Shown here one piece after another: positions 16,357 to 24,183 of a stretch of DNA of 39,766 nt. Below the pieces are notes generated by a model. That model worked only from the letters and a program-made list of their open reading frames with translations. It made no database searches and had not been told where the DNA came from. The position numbers and the translations under genes are program-made. Source of the DNA: an uncultured Pseudomonadota bacterium. GTDB lineage: Bacteria; Pseudomonadota; Gammaproteobacteria; Burkholderiales; SG8-39. The first letter of the stretch is position 1. Each line of letters opens with the position of its first letter. Location: assembly GCA_903895005.1 (NCBI GenBank), contig CAITSH010000331.1:1-39766 (forward strand). Direction: 5' to 3'.

Positions 16357-17580
16357 CTAAGGTTTTTCGCCCCGCCCCAGGAGTCGGCGTAGCGCATTCA
16401 CGGCACCGGAGCTCGATTCCGCCTGCTGCGGACGTAGAGTCTGGGCCGGGGCGACGGGCGGCAGTGCGCGCCAGTTTTTCTTTTCAGCGCGCAGTACATT
16501 AAGTTCGTGCTGCATCGTCATGAGGGCCTGTTCGGCTGAAATTGACTTGGTCATCCCGAGCAGGACATCCTGGGCGAGTGACGAACCGGTGATCTCAAAC
16601 AGGGGCAGGGTGAACAGTCGTGTCTCGGCGGCGGCCCCCACCAACGCGTTTTCGTTACCCCCGAAGCGGTGCAGACAGTCCATGGCGAACAGGAAAAAAG
16701 AAGGTGCCTGCGGGCTTGCCGTGGCGCATTGCAGCGCGTGCTCCGCCAGTCGCAGGTCGCGGCTTGGTGCTGCGGGTTGCCAGCTAATCAGCGGATCGCC
16801 CTTCAGCGGCAGGTCGGCCACCGCATCGGCTGCATAGCCGTCCGCATAATGCCGGAGGACGCGATAGTACTCGTAGGCGAGGCGCGCCCCCATTGGCATG
16901 GACGCGTGGGAAATGTTCCCGCCGCTGGTATTTACGCGGTATTCGACCAGTCGATCCGGCGAGAGTCGCAGGTCGTACCTGGCAAGAAGCCGCACCCAGT
17001 AGTCGAAGTCCTGCAATTGCAGCATAAGCGGGTCGAACTCCCCGATCACGCGCACCGCCTCGGTTCTGAGCAGGGGGGTGGTGGCGCAAAGGCAATTTCC
17101 GTTCTTGAACAGCCAGGCCAGCCATTGCTTCCTGTCGAAGTTTTCGCCCTCGATACCCTTGGCGAGTGACCCGTGCGCCGTATCAGCCATGCGCGTGCCG
17201 TCAGAATCGACAAGCCACGGGATTCCGAACAACGCGGCGACATCAGGATGAGACTCCATGAAGCTGAGCTGCCGTTCGAGCTTTTCGGGCAACCACAGGT
17301 CGTCTGATGCGCACAGGGCGATGTACTTGCCGCGTGCGCGGCGCATTGCTGCATTCAGGTTGACACTGGGACCGGATCGCAGGGGTTGGCGCACCGCGAC
17401 AATGCGTGGATCCTCATACGAGCGAATGACGTCGAAGGTAAGGTCCGAAGAGCAATCGTCATTGATGAGCAGTTCAAAGTCGCCGAATGTCTGGGCGAGA
17501 ATGCTTTCGATCGCAAATCCGACATAGGCGGCATGGTTGTACGCGGGCATGCATACGCTTACAAGCGGTGTATGGCTCAT
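16357..17580 (-). CDS. GT2 family glycosyltransferase
   Basis: A 407-residue GT-A enzyme. The N-terminal PLVSVCMPAYNHAAYVGFAI (5-24), FELLINDDCSSD (36-46) and the acidic metal site SDD at 92-94 are hallmark GT2 motifs. QDFDYWVRLLARYD near 190 is the acceptor-side acidic region. The last 100 residues are unlike standard GT2 and end in a basic tail (NALRRLLGRGEKP). It resembles the first gene of the cluster (23002-24141) in the N-terminal 230 residues, including DYWVRLLARYDL against DLWMRLLARYDI, so the two are probably paralogues. It starts one base after the aminotransferase stop (TGATATG), implying coupled translation. Transferred sugar unknown. Confidence 0.9.
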   Translation of the reverse strand: MSHTPLVSVCMPAYNHAAYVGFAIESILAQTFGDFELLINDDCSSDLTFDVIRSYEDPRIVAVRQPLRSGPSVNLNAAMRRARGKYIALCASDDLWLPEKLERQLSFMESHPDVAALFGIPWLVDSDGTRMADTAHGSLAKGIEGENFDRKQWLAWLFKNGNCLCATTPLLRTEAVRVIGEFDPLMLQLQDFDYWVRLLARYDLRLSPDRLVEYRVNTSGGNISHASMPMGARLAYEYYRVLRHYADGYAADAVADLPLKGDPLISWQPAAPSRDLRLAEHALQCATASPQAPSFFLFAMDCLHRFGGNENALVGAAAETRLFTLPLFEITGSSLAQDVLLGMTKSISAEQALMTMQHELNVLRAEKKNWRALPPVAPAQTLRPQQAESSSGAVNALRRLLGRGEKP

Positions 17581-17581
17581 A

Positions 17582-18676
17582 TCAGTGCTTCGCCAAACGG
17601 GCGATGGCTTGTGCAACGCCCGCGACATCGAAGTCCCAACCTATGGGAAGGCTTAACACCTGGTTCGCGAGCTTTTCGGCGCGTGGGAACGCGCCGCGGC
17701 CCAATCCCAAGGTGGCGTAGGCGCCTTGCAGGTGCGGCGGACACGGGTAGTGGATGAGTGTGGCGATGCCCGCCCCCGCCAGCTTTTTCTGCAGATCATC
17801 GCGCTCGGCACTTTGCACCACGAACAAATGCCAGACCGGCTCGCCCGCCTTCTCCGGATTTGGCAGCAAAAGTGATGTTGAACCGAGCGCTTCCATGTAC
17901 GTGGCGGCCTGCTGGCGGCGGCGTGCGTTCCCTGCATCCAGCCCCGGAAGCTTGACGCGAAGGCAGGCTGCCTGGATTTCATCCAGACGGGAGTTGCCAC
18001 CCTGCAGCGGATGCACATAGCGTTCCGTTGACCCGTAGCTACGCAGGGCGCGAATCCTGTCTGCCAGCGCCTTGTCGCCGGTCACGACGGCCCCGCCATC
18101 GCCCAGCGCACCGAGATTTTTCGCTGGGTAAAAGCTGAAGGCTGCGGCGTGGCCCAGCGCACCGGTGCGGCGCCCCTTGAATCGCGCGCCATGCGCCTGC
18201 GCGGCGTCTTCAAGCACGAAGAGTCGGTGCTTTTGCGCCAGCGTATTGATCGCATCCATGTCGGCCGGCTCGCCGTACAGATGCACCGGGATGATCGCGC
18301 GCGTGCGGGGGGTGATCGCCGCTTCGATGCCCGCCGGGTCGATGTTGAATCCCGTTGGTACCGGTTCAACCGGAACGACGGATGCGCCGCAGGCGGTGAC
18401 TGCAAGCCAGGTCGCAATGAAGGTGTGGCTGGGAACAATGACCTCATCGCCTGGACCTATGCCGGCGGCACGCAGTGCAAGGACCAGTGCTTCGAGACCG
18501 TTCCCCACGCCGACACAGTGTTCGGCCCCGCAGTAGATGGCGAATTCGCTCTCAAACGCTTCCAGTTCGGGGCCCATGACGTAATGCGATGCCGCCCGCA
18601 CACGTGTCAGTGCTGCATCAAGCTGTACCCCGGTTTCAGCATTTATGGCCGCGAGGTCGAGAAACGGGATGTTCAC
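17582..18676 (-). CDS. DegT/DnrJ/EryC1 aminotransferase, dTDP-3-amino-3,6-dideoxyhexose type
   Basis: PLP-dependent nucleotide-sugar aminotransferase of 364 residues. The internal aldimine lysine is Lys186 in [29 protein letters not shown] near 156 supplies the PLP-stacking region, and [13 protein letters not shown] near 58 the phosphate loop. In the family this profile with an adjacent FdtA-type isomerase (next gene upstream) is typical of FdtB or QdtB, which convert dTDP-3-keto-6-deoxyhexose to dTDP-Fuc3N or dTDP-Qui3N. It starts with GTG overlapping the upstream stop (GTGA). The choice between the galacto and gluco product cannot be made from the sequence here. Confidence 0.9.
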   Translation of the reverse strand: MNIPFLDLAAINAETGVQLDAALTRVRAASHYVMGPELEAFESEFAIYCGAEHCVGVGNGLEALVLALRAAGIGPGDEVIVPSHTFIATWLAVTACGASVVPVEPVPTGFNIDPAGIEAAITPRTRAIIPVHLYGEPADMDAINTLAQKHRLFVLEDAAQAHGARFKGRRTGALGHAAAFSFYPAKNLGALGDGGAVVTGDKALADRIRALRSYGSTERYVHPLQGGNSRLDEIQAACLRVKLPGLDAGNARRRQQAATYMEALGSTSLLLPNPEKAGEPVWHLFVVQSAERDDLQKKLAGAGIATLIHYPCPPHLQGAYATLGLGRGAFPRAEKLANQVLSLPIGWDFDVAGVAQAIARLAKH

Positions 18677-19083
18677 GCCTTAGCCACCGCCGCTGAAAAT
18701 GCATCATGGCTGCGGTAGTAGTCCGCTTCGTCGTAAAACGCGGAGGCGAGCGCCATGCAGACCGCTCCGGATGAGAAGTTATCGATTTCACGCCACACCA
18801 TCGATGGGATATAGAGGCCAAAGTAAGAGCGGTTGAGGTGAAACTTCTTTTTCGACGTGCCGTCGTCGATCAACACGTCGAAGCTTCCCGACATCGCAAT
18901 AAGCACTTGCTGGAGCTGCTTGTGGGCATGGCCGGCCCGGGATGCGCCACCCGGAACATCGTAAAGATAATAGACACGTTTTATGTCGAACGGTATGTGG
19001 CGTCCCGATTCGACAAAGGTGAGGTTGCCGCGTGCATCGGGGACGCGAGGCAGCTCGATCAGGCGGCAATCTTGGATGCTCAT
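18673..19083 (-). CDS. FdtA/QdtA-like dTDP-4-keto-6-deoxyglucose 3,4-ketoisomerase (WxcM-like cupin)
   Basis: A 136-residue single-domain cupin. It would convert dTDP-4-keto-6-deoxyglucose to the 3-keto isomer, the substrate of the neighbouring aminotransferase. The signature GHAHK gives His52 and His54, matching the catalytic histidine pair described for FdtA. Other family features are RGNLTFVE near 18-25, [10 protein letters not shown] near 37-46 and [19 protein letters not shown] near 92-110. Its stop overlaps the GTG start of the aminotransferase, so the pair is translated together. FdtA and QdtA differ in product stereochemistry, which I cannot resolve by eye. Confidence 0.92.
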   Translation of the reverse strand: MSIQDCRLIELPRVPDARGNLTFVESGRHIPFDIKRVYYLYDVPGGASRAGHAHKQLQQVLIAMSGSFDVLIDDGTSKKKFHLNRSYFGLYIPSMVWREIDNFSSGAVCMALASAFYDEADYYRSHDAFSAAVAKA

Positions 19084-19124
19084 GGGCGGTGCGGTGATCC
19101 GTTTCGATGCGGGGTGCTGTACAT

Positions 19125-19853
19125 TCAGTCGGCCATTGTCGCGACAACGCCGATATTGGCGAGCAGCTCTTTCGGCAGTTGCGGCGAGATCTCGTTCATT
19201 GCGGCCAGAAGCTCGGCCGAGTAGCCGAGCATCATCGAATTGGCGACAGGCTTGAGAAAAAAGCCGGTTGATTCCACGACCTCAAATCCGCCGCTGCGCA
19301 AGTCATGTTCGAGTGTTGCAAGCGAATAAACGCGTTGGTGCCCGACCAGCTTGTCTCGCGCACCCAGCGTGTCCAGAGCCGGCTGCAGGCCCATGATGAC
19401 CGCGAGGCGGCGGTGCAGGGATTCCTTGTTTGGCACGACGACGATCAGCCTGCCTCCGGGTGCAATCCAGCCGCGCATGTGTTTTAGCAGGGCGACCGGA
19501 TCGTCAACGTGTTCGAGTACGTGGGAGGCCACGACCGCATCAAACGGCCGGTCCGGGCGATAGTCCTCGAACAGGGAGTGCGCAGCGGTGATGGAAGACC
19601 CGAATTCGGCGACGAGTTTGTCGTAAAGAACGCGCGCGCCTTCGATGGTGGTCACGTGCCTGCCGCTGGCGATCAGAGACCGGGTGATGTTGCCCTCGCC
19701 AAATCCCATTTCGAGCACGCGGTCTGCGGCGCCAAGTGCGTCAAGAATCCAACGCCCGCAATACTCCTGGCAAAGATCCTCGATGTGCATGTCGGGGGCT
19801 TTGGCGCCGGTGTGGTAATCCGTTGCAATGCGGTCGAGATGCGATTTGCTCAT
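19125..19853 (-). CDS. Class I SAM-dependent methyltransferase (cluster copy B)
   Basis: A 242-residue methyltransferase. Motif I is VLEMGFGEGN near 43-52, followed by VTTIEGA (motif II) and FDAVVASHVLEHVDDP (post-motif). The C-terminal third, with VVVPNKESLHRRLAVIMGL and GGFEVVESTGFFLKPVANSMM, closely parallels the other cluster methyltransferase at 21273-22010, so the two are paralogues. The likely substrate is a sugar hydroxyl or amino group, given the neighbours. The start ATG overlaps the upstream stop (ATGA). It is followed by a 41-base gap before the ketoisomerase. A possible N-methylation of the 3-amino sugar is inference. Confidence 0.88.
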   Translation of the reverse strand: MSKSHLDRIATDYHTGAKAPDMHIEDLCQEYCGRWILDALGAADRVLEMGFGEGNITRSLIASGRHVTTIEGARVLYDKLVAEFGSSITAAHSLFEDYRPDRPFDAVVASHVLEHVDDPVALLKHMRGWIAPGGRLIVVVPNKESLHRRLAVIMGLQPALDTLGARDKLVGHQRVYSLATLEHDLRSGGFEVVESTGFFLKPVANSMMLGYSAELLAAMNEISPQLPKELLANIGVVATMAD

Positions 19854-21271
19854 GCTGTCGCTCCCAATTCGGCTGCGAGCTTGAGGCCTTGTACGACCTG
19901 ATCGTTCATCGCGCCGGCGTGAAAGCCCGCAGAGGGGCCGGCCAGGCGGATCGCCGGCCAATGCCGGAGCAACCGGTCTTGCTGCTGCAGAAATGCAATG
20001 CGGTTCGCGCTGTTGGGGATCATCAAGGCATTGTTCATTATCTTTACCGCGCAGTATGCCACCGACACGGGGGTGTCTATCATGCCCAAGTCCGCCAGTT
20101 CGTGTAAAAGTGCTTGCTGCTGCTCTTCCGGTCTCGCAAGTCCCCGCCCGACCAGTACCGCCGGGCTGAATTCGGCGACCATCCGGTGCTCGTCCGTACT
20201 GAGACGGGCGCATCCGTCCTGGTCGGTGACCCGGTAGATCGCGTGCTTAGGGTCGGGAACAAACAGGGTTCCCAGGTCGATCCCGATGTGATCTCGCCCA
20301 ATCGCAACAAAGCAAAGCCCGATGGAGGCGCGTTCGATATTGGCAACCGGTTGCGCCGGCTCTGCGATGGCCAACAGCGCGCCCGGATCGAGTGTCCATA
20401 TGAACTCGTCGGCGACGATGGTGTTGCCATCCACCAAGGTAAGCGTTGTTGGCGCGGCGCGGCTAATGCTTCGGATGGCGGTGCGTATGGTGCGGATATT
20501 CGGGTGGGCCTCGATTTCATGCGCCAGTGCGCGCACCAGTGCGCCGGCCGATCCTTCTGCGGGATAGTGGAAGATTGTTTCGGGCAGGTGTTGTGGCGTT
20601 GCACCAAATTGCGACAGTAGCGTTTCAGGGTAGTACAGCGGCAACCATCCGGCGCGGTGATAGGTCGCCAGGATGTCTCCGCACTGAACGCCGAGGATTT
20701 TTTGGCACAAGGGCTCAAACAGAACTTTATGCAGCGTCCGGCCGTGATTGGCGATTGAGGCCGAGGCGAAATCCGCACTGGCAAACGCGGGATCAACGGA
20801 TTTTCGGGATGCGTGCAACGGATGCGTACCCGCGGCGCAGATAACCTCGAGTTCCTGCCGGATTCGTTCGCGCGTTGTTGAGTCAAACGCCGTGATGGAC
20901 TCGGCGTGATTGGCGATGATGATGTCCGGCATGGCATGGCCGTCAATGAGCAGGGCCGGATCAGGTGCAATCACGGTGCTGACGCGCTCCTCCACGTAGT
21001 TGCGCACCCTGCCTGTAAAGCGTCCGCAATCGTTGCGCCGCGCCGGATCATAGCTGTGCAGGTCCGGGCAGGTTTCGCGGTTGGCGGCGCCGAACTCATA
21101 CAGGACCATGCCCGGGTCAAACTGCCGAGATGCCAGTTCCACCCCGGCAAAATGGCCACCCCACGAGGGCGCGGGATTGACGAGTACGACGCCACGTCCG
21201 GCCGCCGCGATGGATTGGGCGGCGACGAGGGCGGCGAGGTTGTTGCCGGCTATGACGACGTCGCCGGTCAT
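19850..21271 (-). CDS. FAD/NAD(P)-binding oxidoreductase-like protein with unusual dinucleotide loop
   Basis: A 473-residue protein with the layout of flavin-dependent amine oxidase/UDP-galactopyranose-mutase-like enzymes. The N-terminal beta-alpha-beta unit reads VVIAGNNLAALVAA, so the usual GxGxxG is replaced by GNNLAA. A WGGHFAG motif follows (compare the GGN/GGR second motif of the family). The C-terminus has LAGPSAGFHAGAMNDQVVQGL, which resembles the FAD-ribityl binding end (AGxxxGFHxGxMNxxVxxG). It has no signal peptide. It begins one base after the upstream methyltransferase stop and overlaps the next one. It may be a sugar oxidoreductase or mutase, or may have lost catalysis. No specific function can be assigned. 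Confidence 0.75.
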   Translation of the reverse strand: MTGDVVIAGNNLAALVAAQSIAAAGRGVVLVNPAPSWGGHFAGVELASRQFDPGMVLYEFGAANRETCPDLHSYDPARRNDCGRFTGRVRNYVEERVSTVIAPDPALLIDGHAMPDIIIANHAESITAFDSTTRERIRQELEVICAAGTHPLHASRKSVDPAFASADFASASIANHGRTLHKVLFEPLCQKILGVQCGDILATYHRAGWLPLYYPETLLSQFGATPQHLPETIFHYPAEGSAGALVRALAHEIEAHPNIRTIRTAIRSISRAAPTTLTLVDGNTIVADEFIWTLDPGALLAIAEPAQPVANIERASIGLCFVAIGRDHIGIDLGTLFVPDPKHAIYRVTDQDGCARLSTDEHRMVAEFSPAVLVGRGLARPEEQQQALLHELADLGMIDTPVSVAYCAVKIMNNALMIPNSANRIAFLQQQDRLLRHWPAIRLAGPSAGFHAGAMNDQVVQGLKLAAELGATA

Positions 21272-21272
21272 G

Positions 21273-22010
21273 TCAGACCCTGGCGCGCGCCCTGGCATAG
21301 AGTTCAGAACCGGCGTCGGGGAAGTGCAGGCCGAGGGTGTACAGGCCGTCGAGCATGGCATCGGTCAGGATGCCCGCTTCGCGTAGCGCCGCCATTTGCG
21401 CATGGGTAAAGGGTTTGATGAAAAAGCTGCCGACCTCGTCCACCTCAAAACCCGCTGATTCGAGCAGCGTTCTCATTGAGCCGGCATCGTAGGTCGACGA
21501 TTGCTGCATGCGCGCCTGGGTGGCAGACACCTCGTGCACGTCTTGGATCAGGCCCATCTCTAGAGCCAGCAGGCGATGGAAAGAATGCGCGTTGGGCACA
21601 TAGACATGCAAGTTGGTCGTGGAGGAGCAAAGGGTGCGGGCACAGGCGAGCAGCGCCAAGGGGTCGGGCACCTCGTGCAGTAAGCTGCTCATTACGACGC
21701 AGTCGAAGGGCGTGCCGGAAAGTCCCGGGGCGAGCGCTTCAAGGGTGCCGTGAAGGACCTCGACCCCCGCCACGCCGCGCGCGGCGGTGAGCGCTTTTGC
21801 ATGAAAGCTGCCGGCCGGCTCGATCACGTGCATTGATTCAAAATCCCGGTAGTGCAGAAAAAGGGGTTCGGTGCCGCAACCGATCTCCAGCACATGGCGG
21901 GCGCTATGACGGGTAAGTGCTTCAAGCAGGTGGCGTCTGCGATAGGCCGCCTGTATGCCTTCGAACGGGAGTGCCGCGTAGTCGTGTTGGTAGCGTTCAA
22001 GGTCGCGCAT
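21273..22010 (-). CDS. Class I SAM-dependent methyltransferase (cluster copy A)
   Basis: A 245-residue methyltransferase. Motif I is VLEIGCGTEP near 42-51, followed by MHVIEPAG and FDCVVMSSLLHEVPDP. The C-terminal part (VYVPNAHSFHRLLALEMGL, AGFEVDEVGSFFIKPFTHAQM) is shared with copy B on the other side of the oxidoreductase gene. The ATG at 22010 gives a 14-base overlap with the upstream stop; a TTG at 22031 is a possible longer start. The substrate is probably a glycan intermediate; whether O- or N-methylation occurs is not visible. Confidence 0.87.
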   Translation of the reverse strand: MRDLERYQHDYAALPFEGIQAAYRRRHLLEALTRHSARHVLEIGCGTEPLFLHYRDFESMHVIEPAGSFHAKALTAARGVAGVEVLHGTLEALAPGLSGTPFDCVVMSSLLHEVPDPLALLACARTLCSSTTNLHVYVPNAHSFHRLLALEMGLIQDVHEVSATQARMQQSSTYDAGSMRTLLESAGFEVDEVGSFFIKPFTHAQMAALREAGILTDAMLDGLYTLGLHFPDAGSELYARARARV

Positions 22011-22995
22011 TGGCGGGACAATCCTTCGCAAGAACCAGCTTTAGTGATTCGCGAAACCCCAGGCTGCGCTTGAATCGCATGAGGCCGTAGTTGGGTGTGC
22101 CCGCCTCGGTAGCGATACCGGTGTCGAGCAGGTGGATGCCCGCCTGCTGGCAGTGCGCATAAATGTCAGCGGCAAGCAAGACCACGGGTGAATAGTCCTG
22201 TACGCCTTCGCTGTCCCCCCAATAAAACACGGACATCACCTGTTCGCTGACGACGATGCAGATGGACGCGGCGACCAGTTGTTCGCCGCGCGTCACGCCA
22301 AAAAAGCGCAGCCTGTCACCGAACGTGTCTACCATGGTCATGACCGCCGGAAAGTCCATGGTAATCGGATGGCCTTTGCGCCGGCGGTTTTCTGCGATAA
22401 GCCGGTAGGCCGCTTCATGGTGCTCCGGTCCAAGCCGGGTCGTGGCAAAGCCCTCGCGCAGGCACTTGTTCAGGCGCTTGCGGTTGCCGTAATCCATGCG
22501 ATCTGCAAGAGGCGCGTCGCTCACGTCGATATCGTAGTTGAGTTCCTGGGCCGCAACGCTGAAGCCGCGGCGGCTCAGTACGTTGAAGCATTTTGCAAAC
22601 AGGGCCGAGTCGTGGCTTGCCGGGGGCATCACGATCTGCAGGCGTTTGGCATTTCCGGCGCGCAGAATGTCCTCGAAGGCAGAGGCGAAAATTTCGATTT
22701 GCTCGACTGAAAAATCCGTCGTCGCGCTGATGCCACCGAAGGTGCCGCGGGCCGGACTGCGGTAGCAGCCGGGGGTGGTCGCAGTGAAGTGGGTGCTTGC
22801 GAGCACCGCGCCGCTTTTACGTTCGCACAACTGAAAGTAATGGGCGTCGCTGACTGCATGGAGCCTGAAAAATTCGGGGGTGTTGAAGATATGCATCGCG
22901 GGGGCCGGCGCGAACATATCGACTAACAATGCATATTTCTCGTCGAGATCGATTTTTTGCCCGGAGGCGGGAGGCAATGTCGGTGCAGGCAGCAT
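21997..22995 (-). CDS. BioF2/GNAT-like (FemAB-type) acyltransferase
   Basis: A 332-residue protein of the Acetyltransf_6/FemAB-like fold, two GNAT-related halves. The second half carries DRMDYGNRKRLNKCLREG, YRLIAENRRRKGHPITM and YWGDSEGVQDYSPVVLLAADI, patterns found in family members of polysaccharide clusters; the ending LMRFKRSLGFRESLKLVL is the common closing motif. These enzymes transfer acyl or aminoacyl groups to amino sugars or lipids. In a cluster that makes a 3-amino sugar but has no separate FdtC-type acetyltransferase, it is a candidate for N-acylation. That role is inference. It starts 6 bases after the upstream GT2 stop. Confidence 0.85.
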   Translation of the reverse strand: MLPAPTLPPASGQKIDLDEKYALLVDMFAPAPAMHIFNTPEFFRLHAVSDAHYFQLCERKSGAVLASTHFTATTPGCYRSPARGTFGGISATTDFSVEQIEIFASAFEDILRAGNAKRLQIVMPPASHDSALFAKCFNVLSRRGFSVAAQELNYDIDVSDAPLADRMDYGNRKRLNKCLREGFATTRLGPEHHEAAYRLIAENRRRKGHPITMDFPAVMTMVDTFGDRLRFFGVTRGEQLVAASICIVVSEQVMSVFYWGDSEGVQDYSPVVLLAADIYAHCQQAGIHLLDTGIATEAGTPNYGLMRFKRSLGFRESLKLVLAKDCPANARP

Positions 22996-23001
22996 GATCG
23001 C

Positions 23002-24141
23002 CTATTTTCCCGTGATTCTGGACAGCCAGCTGCGGGCGGTGGGCTTTGCCGGCGTGCCCGGGCGCTTTTGTAAGCCGGCCTCGAGTTTTTCTATCATCTC
23101 GTTTCGCTCGCGGATGATCCTGGAGTATTTGACCGCCCGGCCTACCTGATAAAGGTCCAGCTCCCCCGACAGGCGGATGATGTCCTTGGCCGTTATGCCG
23201 GGATTCTGCCCGCTGCGGTCGGCGGCGTCGGCTGGAACGGCGTCGTACAGCAGTTCCAGCCCGAAGCGCCGGACCTGGACGCCGATTTCCCGCTCGGGGG
23301 TTTCCTGGGCGGTCACTGCGATGAGCCCGAGTTGAACTGCGCGCGGAAGGCCCGCCAGGTCCGGGGAGCGAAACGCATCTACGAAGATATCGCGGAACAA
23401 GGCCTCGTCAAAGGCCAGGTAATGACGCATGATTTTTTCGGTCTCCCAGGCGGTTCGGGAAAGCGCTGACGGCTTGGGGGCGCTGGCATTCCCGCTGCCG
23501 TCGACAATCCGGAAAAGCATCAGCATTTCAGGAAGAATGTGGATGTCATAGCGTGCTAGCAAACGCATCCACAAGTCCAGATCGTGTACCTGGGCCAGGC
23601 GTTCATCGTACAGCCCGAGCTCTTCATGGCAGCGACGCCGCACCAGGGCGGCAGGGTGACAAAGCGAGTTGCCGAAAAAAAACAATTCCCGCAGCCACGC
23701 CGCGCGCGGCCGGTTTTCGGCCTTGAACACACCACTGTAGAAATTCTTTTGTTCCGGGACGCGCAGCCCTGCGTCATCGATGAATGCCGGCAGGCCGAAC
23801 ACCGCGCCGACATGCGGATTGGCCTCCAGGTACTCGACCTGCATGGCGGTCTTGTCCGGGAGGTAGCAATCGTCCGAATTGAGTACTGCGATGTATTCAC
23901 CCGATGAGCGGCGGATGGCGTCGTTCATGGCGGCGCTCACGCCGCTGTTTTTGTCCAGTCGTCTGAAGCGAATGCGTTCGTCACGAATCGATGCGACGAC
24001 ATCGGCTGTACCGTCGGTGGAGCAATCGTCGGTTATGCAGATCTCAAGGTCGCCAAAGGTCTGCCCCAGCACGCTTTCCACCGCCTCACGCACGAAGCGC
24101 TCATGGTTGTACGCGGGGATGATGACGCTGACCTTTGGCAT
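23002..24141 (-). CDS. GT2 family glycosyltransferase, first gene of glycan cluster
   Basis: A 379-residue GT-A glycosyltransferase. VSVIIPAYNHERFVREAVES (4-23), ICITDDCSTDGT (34-45) and the metal-binding SDD (89-91) are diagnostic of GT2. VHDLDLWMRLLARYDI near 190-205 matches the second GT2 in the cluster. The C-terminal 130 residues form a separate helical region with a coiled-coil-like basic segment (GRAVKYSRIIRERNEMIEKL), ending SWLSRITGK; it may tether the enzyme to the membrane or a partner. GGAAG upstream gives a moderate ribosome-binding site. The gap to gabD upstream is only 42 bases with no visible terminator. Confidence 0.92.
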   Translation of the reverse strand: MPKVSVIIPAYNHERFVREAVESVLGQTFGDLEICITDDCSTDGTADVVASIRDERIRFRRLDKNSGVSAAMNDAIRRSSGEYIAVLNSDDCYLPDKTAMQVEYLEANPHVGAVFGLPAFIDDAGLRVPEQKNFYSGVFKAENRPRAAWLRELFFFGNSLCHPAALVRRRCHEELGLYDERLAQVHDLDLWMRLLARYDIHILPEMLMLFRIVDGSGNASAPKPSALSRTAWETEKIMRHYLAFDEALFRDIFVDAFRSPDLAGLPRAVQLGLIAVTAQETPEREIGVQVRRFGLELLYDAVPADAADRSGQNPGITAKDIIRLSGELDLYQVGRAVKYSRIIRERNEMIEKLEAGLQKRPGTPAKPTARSWLSRITGK

Positions 24142-24183
24142 GTGCGTCTTCCGTCTACGTTTCGGTATCGGGACTGCCTGGGG

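Noticed and set aside
19854..20213. Extended N-terminus for methyltransferase copy B
   Set aside because: The frame runs upstream through the oxidoreductase gene in another frame and yields Arg/Gly/Pro-rich sequence. The ATG overlapping the upstream stop is the better start.
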